Assembly (NCBI GenBank): GCA_018398765.1
Contig: JAHBMJ010000111.1
Location: forward strand, 1-56,475
DNA: 56,475 bases
Source of the DNA: Chromera velia
Taxonomy: Eukaryota; Sar; Chromeraceae
Direction: 5' to 3'
The number at the start of each line of letters is the position of its first letter. Positions within the stretch are counted from its first letter, which is position 1. Position numbers and translations under genes: made by a program. Positions 43,485 to 53,875 of this stretch are shown here, one piece after another. The notes under the pieces were generated by a model. That model was not told where the DNA came from, did not search any database, and was given only the letters and a program-made list of their open reading frames with translations.

Positions 43485-46235
43485 AGGCTTCTCAAAGATG
43501 CTTCTCGGCCCCCTGCAGGTCACCCTGAGCCTGCAACAGACTTCCCAAATTATTGATTGAAGCGAGGGTGTCAGGATGTCTATCCCCCAACGTCTGACGC
43601 CTCACCTCAAGGGCCTCTCAAAGGAGCTTCTCTGCCCCCTTCAGGTCACCCTGATCGTTCAGCAGCATCCCCAAATGGTTGATTGATATGAGGGTGTGAG
43701 GATGTCTGTCCCCCAACGTCTGACGCCTCACCTCAAGGGCCTCTCGAAGGAGCTTCTCTGCCCCCTGCAGGTCACCCTGATCGTTCAGCAGCATCCCCAA
43801 ATGGTTGATTGATATGAGGGTGTGAGGATGTCTATCCCAAAACGTCTGACGCCTCACCTCAAGGGCCTCTCGAAGGAGCTTCTCTGCCCCTGCCAGGTCA
43901 CCCTGAGCCTTCAACAGCAACCCTAAATTATTGATTGAAGCGAGGGTGTGAGGATGTCTATCCCCCAACGTCTGACGCCTCACCTCAAGGGCCTCTCAAA
44001 GGAGCTTCTCTGCCCCCTGCAGGTCACCCTGATCGTTCAGCAGCATCCCCAAATGGTTGATTGATATGAGGGTGTGAGGATGTCTATCCCCCAACGTCTG
44101 ACGCCTCACCTCAAGGGCCTCTCGAAGGAGCTTCTCTGCCCCCTGCAGGTCACCCTGATCGTTCAGCAGCATCCCCAAATGGTTGATTGATATGAGGGTG
44201 TGAGGATGTCTATCCCCCAACGTCTGACGCCTCACCTCAAGGGCCTCTCGAAGGAGCTTCTCTGCCCCCTGCAGGTCACCCTGATCGTTCAGCAGCATCC
44301 CCAAATGGTTGATTGATATGAGGGTGTGAGGATGTCTATCCCCCAACGTCTGACGCCTCACCTCAAGGGCCTCTCGAAGGAGCTTCTCTGCCCCCTGCAG
44401 GTCACCCTGATCGTTCAGCAGCATCCCCAAATGGTTGATTGATATGAGGGTGTGAGGATGTCTATCCCCCAACGTCTGACGCCTCACCTCAAGGGCCTCT
44501 CGAAGGAGCTTCTCTGCCCCCTGCAGGTCACCCTGATCGTTCAGCAGCATCCCCAAATGGTTGATTGATATGAGGGTGTGAGGATGTCTATCCCCCAACG
44601 TCTGACGCCTCACCTCAAGGGCCTCTCGAAGGAGCTTCTCTGCCCCCTGCAGGTCACCCTGATCGTTCAGCAGCATCCCCAAATGGTTGATTGATATGAG
44701 GGTGTGAGGATGTCTATCCCCCAACGTCTGACGCCTCACCTCAAGGGCCTCTCGAAGGAGCTTCTCTGCCCCCTGCAGGTCACCCTGATCCTGCAACAGC
44801 AACCCCAAATTGTTGAGAAGGGTTGACCCCTTCGGACCCTTCCGTTTCCTGTCTGTCAGCCCCTCAACTGCCCTCTGGCCCTGTTCTACCAACCACTTTC
44901 GCAAGGCATCGCACGCGGTCGCAGTCACAGTACCCAATCCCCCCTGCAACCCCTCCACCTTCCCAAGGATATACTCCCTGTCTTCTACCTTGCTGATTTG
45001 TGCTTCTTCCGCATTCAGCCCTGCAACCATACCCGCAATTTTATCAAAATTGTTCAGAAGAAGATCTGTGAAGCCCTTTGTGTCGGAAGGGCTGAGCACG
45101 ACGTGTAACTCGCACCCCTTTCCCAGCGCGGTGACAATTTCGAACATGCACCACGCCCGCGTCATTGCACCGGGGCCCGAACGGACCCAATCGGCCGGAG
45201 GCTCTCCCTTTGACGGGAGCAGAAACGGATGGTTGGGGGCTTTCCATTTTCCTCTCAGGGGGGAGCAGTACAAGAGAAGCTCGGAGACGGAGGCAAGGGC
45301 GTCGTCGAAAATTCTGTCTGTGTCCTCCTTGCGGGCGGCACACCCTTGAGGGTCGCTGGTCTTTGTGATTGAGGGGTCGCGGTACACTCCCGCCAATAAA
45401 TTCTGGGAAGCACAGAACATATCCACCCACAGATAACTTCTTCCCCTCTAGAGCAGCTATCTGATCAATTAGGGAGTCGAGCATGTCCCCCAACGATGTG
45501 CCCGTCCAGGAATATGAAAAGAAGCAGTTCGCCTTGCTCACAAGCGACTGCATCTCATGGACCTGTCTCCCCTGTTTCTCCCCCTCCAATATAAGGCTCT
45601 CTGACAGAGAGAGACCAGTAGACACCGTCAGCGCACACACACTTGCCTTAAAATCTGGGGCCTTGCACAAGTCCCCCATCACCCTCTCCAGCCCTTTGTG
45701 CCTAGAGAAGAACTCTCTGACTGCTCGGAGGAGCTCGAGGCTCAGGCCCCTGCCATCTGAGGTCACTCTCTCCGCATGCTTCTGAACGGGAAGGGGGACC
45801 TTCGTGCGGTTCCGAAGGAGGCTCTCCAGGAGATTCAACGCCAGAGAGTCAGGGGATACACCTGTAAGGAAGTGGGAGCAGGAAGGCACACAATTTGGGT
45901 ATATATTTCACAGTTTGCTGTCGGCGGCAGGCTCCTTTCGTTCACTCTTGCATGCATACGTTGCTCTGGTCTCGGAGGATTCTTAAGTAAGTAAGTATTG
46001 GCTCGAGAGGTCTCGCGGAAAACCGAGTAATAATATAATATCTGCTTCCAGAGACTAGCGGTACATGCATTACACCCTTTGTGCGGACAGTCTTCATTTG
46101 CTGGTAGGCAGCTACCGAGCTTCTATTGCGACTCTGAACTGGCCGTGCAATTGACCGACCTGTGGAACTCGCCGGAAGAACGACTGCTCCCTGAGCGCTG
46201 ACTGTTGCCCTCGAAGAGGAAGCTCCACAGCCCAT
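43485..46235 (-). pseudogene. MGC-anchored TIR-like/TPR protein, broken by a frameshift and repeated stops
   Basis: Exon 1 (46,076-46,235) begins MGCGASSS, an ideal N-myristoylation/palmitoylation start (Gly2, Cys3). It joins in phase to exon 2 from 45,861. That exon reads CFFSYSWTGTSLGDMLDSL and, after a one-base shift near 45,436, YLWVDMFCASQN, then AMTRAWCMFEIVTALGKG. These are the blocks of a TIR-like domain common in protist proteins. TPR repeats of kinesin-light-chain type follow ([20 protein letters not shown]), 42 aa each. The frame stops at TGA 43,996-43,998. More repeats continue in the same frame to TGA at 43,618 and 43,492. Either this is a pseudogene, or the frameshift is a sequencing error and 43,996 is the true end. 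TIR-like plus TPR could be a sensor or signalling protein at the membrane; that role is inferred. Confidence 0.7.
43492..44815 (-). repeat. Tandem array of 126-bp TPR-coding units
   Basis: Eleven units of exactly 126 bp (42 codons, one TPR each) can be phased by the GGTCACCCTGA element at 43,518, 43,644, 43,770 and so on to about 44,778. The units between about 44,020 and 44,775 look identical to each other; the outer units diverge. Such homogeneity means recent unequal exchange or gene conversion, or a collapsed or expanded assembly. Confidence 0.9.
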
Positions 46236-46952
46236 CGCGAAGAGAGGGAGTTCTGTGTCTGTCTGGCTGTTCTACAGCTACTGGTACACTTCACAAGCTC
46301 TTCAGAAAAAACACAGCGAACCAGGAAGGCAAAGGTATTAATACATGTGCTCGAAAAGGTCAGAACACTGTTACGGTCACATCGAAGGTCAGGCAAAAAA
46401 ATGACACGTTTGTATATATGTATAGGCGGATATACTGACATTCATATCACTTTGAGGCCCCTGCCCATAGGAAATTAAAGAGCACAGAAGAAGAAGACAG
46501 GTCTGCAATCTTTCAGAGTTGCTGCTTCAATGTCTGCTGTTCAACGGACCACGTACGTTAGGAGATGCATATATAGCTCTGTAGGGCATGCGCATTAATT
46601 GCATGCATGCATGTTCGCGCATGAAGTGCATGCAGCGCGCGCGCATGACGAGCGATTCCATGCATGAGGGGCACTTACGAAAAAATGAATTTCACTCAGC
46701 TCTGACGTCTCCACGGTCTGCTGGTCGCGCCCGTTGTCATCTTGCTCATATGTTAATATATGATCTTAATTTGATCGAATGTTGCGTTTGTGTAGCGGGG
46801 AGCCGTGACACTACAATGTCGTAATGTTTCCTCCAGGCCTTTATCAGACTTGTCATAATTGAAACTCACTGCTGTTTGTCTCTCACATTCATGCTGTTCT
46901 CCGATTACCTTAGAGGACTGCACAAACGCTGATCGATCCGAGGGCGGTGCCG
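46236..46952. promoter_or_regulatory. Bidirectional upstream region of the TPR and translocator genes
   Basis: These 717 bp lie between two divergent starts. A cluster of GCATGC elements occupies 46,586-46,665, including GCATGCATGCATG (46,601-46,613), TGCATGCA (46,627-46,634) and a GCGCGCGCGCATG run. No TATA box can be assigned with confidence. Confidence 0.4.
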
Positions 46953-48654
46953 ATGATGGCAAAGTCCGAAGAGAAGTTGCTGGAGAGAGAGAGCGCCCCG
47001 GCAGTGGAGGCGCCCTCAGTGCCCGTGGAGAAGGTCTCAGGGCAGGATGGTGAAAGGATTCCCCTAACTGTACAAACTTCGAAAAGAAAGGATTCCATTG
47101 ATTCGTGTGCAGAGACTCCTGAAGGGTCCGAATGGGCAACGGGGGCAATTATCATCATTTGGTGAGCCAACTTCAAGCCCTTGATGCTCTTGCCCGAAGA
47201 GTCAACTCTATAATGCTTGTTTTTTGTGGTGGATAGTACTCTTGGTCCTTTTCTCGCCTGGTTCCGTTTGAGTCTGTGTCTCTCTTTCGCCGTCTCTTGT
47301 CTCTGCAACTTATACCTTTTCTGCCATGTTTTTTCAACTCCTGAGATGCTTCCCTCTGCAAGCCTCCAAGTGCTTCCTGCTCTCTGTTAGAAAACAGCGC
47401 TGTCTCTATTCTTGTCTCTTTGCTGTACCCTCGTGGGTTTGGGGGGTCTTCTATCCGACGTTTGGGGGACGAGTCGATGTTTGCAGGTACATCCTTTGAC
47501 AGTTTAATGATGAATGAACGGGGCATGCGTGCAGGTACATCTTAAATGCTTGGTGGAATATTGACAACAAAGAGGTGTTGACCAAATGCGGCTTGCCATG
47601 GACAGTTGCGACCTTCCAGTTATTCGTTGGTTGGTTGTTCGTCTTCTGCCCTTTGTGGCTTCTCGGGTGGCGCCGGTTTCCAAGGGCCTCTCGGGGGGTT
47701 GTCCTTCGTAACCTGCTGCCCCAGGGGGTGTGTCACTTCCTGACTCACATAGGCGCGATGATTGCCTTACAGGCGGGGGCGGTGAGTTTTACGTACACCG
47801 TCAAGGCAGCTGAACCGGTGACAACGGCCATCTTGAGCGCTTTGTTTCTGAGTCAATTCTACAGCTGGCCCTCTGTCATTGCACTAATTCCGATAGTTGG
47901 AGGGGTTATTGGAGCGTCACTAGGCGCTCAGGGTGTAGATTCCTTGGGGTTTTCTTGGACCTCATTTCTTGGGGCATCAGCGTCCAACCTAGGGTCCTCA
48001 TCCCGCACAATTTACTTAAAACTCTTGAGGGAGGAAGTGCGACGACTGGTGAAGTCAATGTTCCTCCGATTGCCCTACACAGACCCTGAAGCGCCTGCTT
48101 CTCCCGCAACTCAGACGAATTCTGTGTCGGGGGGGGAGGCAGCACAGGCAGCAGCACTGGCGCTGGCAATCCCGCGTCGTTCGATCACGAATGAGATTCT
48201 GGAGACGATGCCTGCCTCAGAAGCTGCAGATATTATTCGTAGTTTCGCCCCTTCAAACGTGTTTGCGTGCGTCATTCTGGTGGCGTCCTTGCTGACATTT
48301 CCCGCTGCCGTGTTCTTCGAAGGAGCGCGAGCTCTTGATTTTTTTCGGCGTGTGGGAGGAGGGGAGGATTTGGAGGCCCCGATGGGTGGGGATCCTGTGT
48401 CTGCCCGTGGGGTGTTTGGGGTGCTGTGTCGGTCTGCGCTGACTTACTTTCTTTGGAATGAGCTTGCATATGCAATCATGAGAAGAACCAGTGCAGTGAC
48501 CTATTCAGTCGCGAATGTGGTGAAGCGAGTGGCCGTGATGTGCGCGGCGATTTTTGTATTGAATGAACCGTTGAACGCCACTACTGCTGCTGGCATGTTC
48601 ATCGTCATTCTTGGCACCGCTCTGTACACACATGCCCGAACGAAATTCGGGTGA
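46953..48654 (+). CDS. Triose-phosphate/phosphate translocator family protein
   Basis: Two exons (46,953-47,161 and 47,535-48,654) join in phase 2 to 442 aa; the junction creates Trp in ATGAIIIIWYILNAWWNIDNK, the hallmark first helix of plant-type phosphate translocators (drug/metabolite transporter superfamily). About ten hydrophobic segments follow, among them TVATFQLFVGWLFVF, GAVSFTYTVKAAEPVTTAI, PIVGGVIGASLGAQG, and the terminal NELAYAIMRRTSAVTYSVAN, VAVMCAAIFVLNEPLNATT. The 'TVKAAEP' and 'SVxNxxKR' motifs are typical. A hydrophilic insert of about 70 aa lies in the middle (about 170-240). The first 60 residues are polar and acidic with no signal peptide, so it may sit in an outer plastid membrane, like leaderless translocators of complex plastids, rather than the innermost one; this is inferred. 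Substrate is not readable from sequence. Start: two adjacent ATGs, the first taken. Confidence 0.9.
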
Positions 48655-50308
48655 CGGGTGAGTGCCTCCTTGGGCAGGGTGAGAGGGGGAATTGGAAGAG
48701 ATGGTCTTCCATTTGAGTGGGTGTTTTTCATGGGAATTATTGGTTCCTTCAAATAGGAAAAGAAGGGTAACATCCTCGCAATTAGAAATGGAAAGAGAGA
48801 GACGAGGAGAGAAGTGAGGCGAGAAGGAACCGTCTCCCCCCCCTGCTCCTTGCGTGTCAACAACTTGCGATTAAAGTGCGCCAAAGACTGGGTTTTCTGG
48901 TTTCTCCCGCTTGTCTTTTTACACTGGCTTGTTCCATTATTTGTTTGTGCCAACCGCATGTGTGTGTCTTCAGTGTTTCCACTAATAACTACTCACTTTC
49001 CTCCTCTCTCTACTCGAATCGAACCGCGAAGCGACGCAACTAAAAGACATACAGCAGAAAGCACAGATAGTCTGTGCACGTTTTTTCTGTCTGTGTCTGT
49101 GCCGACTGACAGAGACAGGACAGACTGATTGCCCGACATTTCCTTTCCTGTTCGTCCTGTCGTGCTCGCTTTCGCGTGTCTCTCCCATCACCCAGCGCAT
49201 TCAGTCTTCCACGATAACTACACCGCTCTCCCGCCCAAATTAAAATTTAGGCAGGCAGGTAGAGGTAGCCAAAAAAGCACAGAAAGAAGGACCGCCCAAC
49301 AGAGAGACCAGCAGAGAGAGAGAAACAGACCTACCGACCGACCAACCGACCGAATTTTGCAAATCGCCTCGTCAGCCACGCAATGCCCAGACAGACGCTC
49401 CATGTCGCTCTATCATGGAGTGACTCAAGAAAGGGAAAACCGGGTACTGGAGACAGGAAAGAAAGAAGCGAAGCAGGGTGATGGAATGAAAAGAGTCAAA
49501 ACGGCTGGCTTCCTTCCCCTCCCCTCTTCTCCCTTCGCTTCCTTTCTCATGTCGGAATATCGTTGTGTCTGCGTGGCATTCTGCCGCTTCCCTGTTTATG
49601 CTCTGTCTGATGGACTGTCTGTCTGTCTGTCTGTCTCTGTCTGTTTGTTGGTGCATCTGACTGACTTCTTCTCTGATTTATCCGCCACTCGCATTCTAGA
49701 TAGGAGAAGTTCGTCAGACAGGAACAAGGGACGGTTGGTGAAGCAGAACGAACAACATACCGCAAGCCCGCTTTGTCTGTTTCGTCCTCTGCATGTGTCC
49801 TTCCGTTGCATGGCTGTCGTGTTTTTTTGGTTTGTTTGTTTGTTTGTTTGTTTGTTGCATGCTCGATGTATGAGTTCATGAGGAAGAAAGCGACAGAAGG
49901 AACCCAACATTGACTTTTTTGCGTGCCCCCGTGATTCCTCCTCCCTCCCTCCCGTCCCTTCCCTCCTGCCTGCCTGCTGCCTTTCGTTGTGACCCTTGCA
50001 AGGGACTGCCTTCCTTCCGATTTTTCTTCTTTTTCTTACAAACAAAAACTGACCTTGCACTGTGCCAGTCGGTCAGGCCACCGTCATTTGGATTGAGGAA
50101 GGATTAAATATCCAAAGATGAAAGGGGTGTGAGAAGAGAAGAGGAACGGTAAAAAAAAAGTATTCGGATGAAAGAGCTAACAGACAAAAGTCAGTGAGTG
50201 AGTCACTCCGTCTTTGTCTCCTTTCTTGAATGAATCAAATTGAACGTGCTGCCTCTTGCTCTTCTCCCTCCAAACTAGGCATGGGCGGTGGGATCCCTCA
50301 ATGAATAG

Positions 50309-50373
<65 letters not shown>

Positions 50374-50829
50374 CCGGTGTGTCGTGTACGTTTTTTCAGT
50401 TTTTTTGAGTGTGCATATGCGTGTTCTTCTGGTTTCGTCGGTGCGTGTGCATCTGGCAGCATGCGATCGTGCGTCTGTTTGTAGTGTGTGTGGAGAGAGA
50501 GAGAGAGAGCATGCGTCTGTTTGGCGTGCGTGCAAGCGCGGCGAGAAGCCGGGAAAGCTGCCCAATGGCTGAGTGAACGAATAAATGAGTGCGTGAGTCA
50601 GTGGATGCATGCGAGAGTGCGGCAGGGCAATCGCCTTCCCCAAGTAAATATGTGAGTGTTGGAGGGGCGTGCGCGTGGGCGAGTATCCGGAGAAAGAGAG
50701 AATCTCACATGGATCATGAAAAATCGAATATTTTTACTCACTTTGCCGACTGCGGCTCGGTTATTTATGCTCCCGCCCAGCCCGTGAGAAGAGAATGCGA
50801 CCTTCAGCGGGGGAGCGCCATGGGGGGGC

Positions 50830-50860
<31 letters not shown>

Positions 50861-51045
50861 TGTGTGCCTTCTCTTTCTTCCTCTCTTTCTCTCTCTTTCT
50901 CGCGATCTGGTTGTAAGAGAAAGAAGGAATGAAGGAAGCAATTAAGTCGGCATGCAGGAGATGCGTAGCTTTCTCCCTCCCTCCTCCCCCCCCTTCTTGG
51001 TCTCTTTCTCTCTCTCTACGTCTGCGTGTCACTGTGTGCGTGAAA

Positions 51046-51079
<34 letters not shown>

Positions 51080-52177
51080 CATTCTTCTTTTTCTGTGCGT
51101 GTTTCATGTCCGCTCTGTCGTGTTGTGTCGTGTCGATCCATGTCGACCGAATTGAAAGAGACGCCGCGGGTAACCGCAGTAGGCTCTGTAGTGCTGCAAT
51201 GCTCACAATGGCATGATTCAATGAAACTAATGGAAGTGTCGGAATGGGTGGATGGACTAGGAGGGAGGAGAGAGGAATTAATAAATCGAGACCCGACAAG
51301 AGGACCTCGAGTGCATGGATGGATCCCTCTGGAAAAGAATGGAAAGGAATGGGAAGAATTCGTGCATACGTGGCTGCATGTGTAAATAAAGGAAAGAGCT
51401 GACAAATAAATCACACTTGAATGAATGAATGAAAGAAAGCATCCATAGAGGTTTCTGAGCATTCGTTGAGGAATTAAGGAAATTTGAAGAAGGGGGGCCG
51501 GGCGCATCGATGCATGAATGGAGTACCACGATCCGCAGATGGGGCCCGGCACATATATATACGGACACGGGAAAGGAAAAAAGACGCGTGCATTGGTTGC
51601 GGTGAGGGGTAAATAAATAAATTCTTTCTCTATGAAAGGCTTTGAAAGCGGGCACGTGTCGATCCATCGTCTTAATTATCTCGTCTATCTGGTGTCGATA
51701 TTGCATGTCTTGTCTGCGTGCGTTGCGCTAGGCCTTGCGATGATTGATGCGATGATTGATGAATTGCCAAACGGATGAACAAATTCAACTCGGAGCAGCC
51801 GAATTTGATTCAATTGCGGATCCAAGAGCACGTAGATGTGTATGCGGTGATACACAGCCACTATATACCGTGTGTTAAATTTAAATTGCCAGTGGTTGAC
51901 TTGAAGTAAAAAAACAATTACTGACAGTGAATGTTGTTGCACGGTGTAGCGGGATCGGTCCACAATAAAACTCAAAAAGATCTTTAATTTTTGTTTTTTA
52001 ATGTATTCTTGTTTAGGTTTTTCTCGATTTAAGTATAAGTTGCTAAATAAGTTTTGCAATTTCTTAGATAATTTCTTAATTAGTAGTTTAACATAATTAA
52101 AAATTCTTACTTTACTGTCTCATCATTATACTACGTCATCGTTTAAACTGTTTATATTCATTTCTCAACTTCTTGCA
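48655..52177. other. Non-coding, microsatellite-rich region
   Basis: No supportable gene. It holds the 3' flank of the translocator, GTCT/CTGT satellites (49,610-49,650), a (TTTG)n tract (49,828-49,856), CT then GT repeats (50,310-50,370), CT/GT repeats (50,829-50,866) and a GT tract (51,045-51,077). From about 51,870 it becomes AT-rich. Long ORFs here run through the satellites and have no domain. Confidence 0.6.
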
Positions 52178-52185
52178 TTGAAATC

Positions 52186-53162
52186 CTAGGGGTGATCCCA
52201 ATACATCTATTTAAATTAAAGTGATGATGATTTCACTTTAAATAAATAATTTTAAACTTTAAAATATTTGAGGAAGAAAAACTGAAAGAAAATTTCACAA
52301 ATGAATGATAAAAAAATCAAATGTACTTTAAAACACTGAGAAGACATAATGGCATGATAATGTATAACATAGTAAAAAAAAATGTAATTAGTCTATAGCT
52401 AGGTCTGTAGTTAGTTTCTTAAAAACTTCTGAAAAAAACTTTTTTGCACAAGTCTGCTTCGACTTATCATTTGTTCTCGCCATTCATCGGAAAAAAAGAC
52501 TAGAAAGTGCATGTGTTGCGGCGCCATGGGTATCGTTTGTCTTAGCAAACCTTGGAGGGGATGTTAAAAGATGTGTCCCGACTGACCTAGCGACTGACTT
52601 GTCAGCTGTTATACCTCGGTTCAAAGCCTGTACGTTCAAAGCCCTGCTAGCTATAATCCTGCTTATAGGCTGCTATGCAGCCTTACAGCCTTATTGAAAA
52701 GTCTGGCTAGCTACTAGTCATAATGCACTCATCCGGATGTCTTTCACTGTCATATAGAAGGACTGTCATCTAGAACGTTTGCTATTCTACCATTTGAATC
52801 TGTCAATCTGCTGTTTCTGGATCAATTTCTCTGCACCTGCAATTATTTGTCTCGTACGCCTACATGCATTTAATTCTGTGTTTAGCGCTTGGAATGTGCG
52901 ATTCAGACCTTTGGATTGATTGAGGCGGCGGGATACCTAAGAATTCGAGTTGCCAAGGCCGAACTTCGCACAGCCTTAGTGACGGTCTAAAACTCTGAAT
53001 AAACACTAATAAACACTAAAAAAGTGTAAAGAGTTACTAAAGACTGGTACTTATAATTACTTATAGTTAGTTTTAAAGTGTTTAAAGTAAAAATTTTAAA
53101 GTTTACAGTTAAAGTAGAGGTTTCACTGGTTAATAATTTAAAACTATTGGGATCACCCCTAG
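52186..53162. mobile_element. Non-autonomous hAT-like DNA transposon (977 bp)
   Basis: An 18-bp perfect terminal inverted repeat, CTAGGGGTGATCCCAATA at 52,186-52,203, is matched by its complement at 53,145-53,162. It is flanked by the identical 8-mer TTGAAATC at 52,178-52,185 and 53,163-53,170. The interior is AT-rich at both ends, with a more balanced centre, and has no ORF for a transposase. An 8-bp duplication and a TAGGGG end fit hAT-type elements. The core TAGGGGT is shared with the 538-bp element at 42,160, so both may be moved by one transposase. Confidence 0.9.
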
Positions 53163-53170
53163 TTGAAATC

Positions 53171-53875
53171 ACAGTTGGATAGGTCGGAGTCAGTTAAGAC
53201 ACTAAAATGAAGCTTAGGTTTCAAACCGGCCAATGTTTTCTTCAAGGAAAAAACACTATTTACTAAGTAGCTTATTGAGACTTTTGCTTCTTGGTTGGCC
53301 CTTGTAGGCCCTCGGCCAGTACCTTCTCTTAAATGGGAATTAATGGGGATTCAACTGCTCTCATTTAAAGACGGTGCTGTTCTAACAATATCTAAGAATT
53401 TTAGGCAGAGACTCAGTGGCGCGCTGTCTGTAAATCATATACGAAGGATCATTGCAGTCACAAGTGACTGCCTGTTACTGCCTGTCATGCTGGTCCGACT
53501 TATGCAGTCCGTCGGACGGAGCCGCGCCTGCATATACGGCCGGCCGGGCGGGTCGGCGGGCGAGCTTCGATGCGCGATCGGCGGCGCCAGGTCCGCCCGC
53601 GGCGCCGCAAAATTCTTGCATGCAGCTCAGCGGCCTCAGCCATATGCAGACAGAATCAAATTCGACCATCCTCCGCCTCTTCCTTTCTCTTCCCGAAACA
53701 TCTGCCACAGTCTCATATAAACCATTCGGTTCTCGTGCTTTGGCAAGAACGTCTGGAAGGTTGACCCGCGTATAGACGGCACGTTTTGCGCGTCGGAGCC
53801 TCTTTAATAAACTTTGCGTTTCTTTCAAGCACCATGACGCTGGCGTCTCCGATGCTCAGTTGAGAAGAGAAGGAG
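53171..53875 (+). promoter_or_regulatory. Upstream region of the nucleotidyltransferase gene
   Basis: Likely promoter. A GC-rich palindromic cluster at 53,518-53,610 (GGCCGGCC, GATGCGCGATCGGCGGCGCC, CGCGGCGCCGC) is followed by TGCATGCA at 53,617-53,624, about 250 bp before the start codon. The layout resembles the GC core in the DRC4/giant-gene promoter. Confidence 0.4.

Noticed and set aside
43492..44815. Tandem repeats as a CRISPR array
   Set aside because: The 126-bp units have no spacers, encode TPRs in frame, and the host is a eukaryote.
49129..49881. A 250-codon plus-strand ORF
   Set aside because: It runs through GTCT and TTTG satellites, has no domain, and is rich in Arg/Ser/Cys runs as expected from low-complexity DNA.
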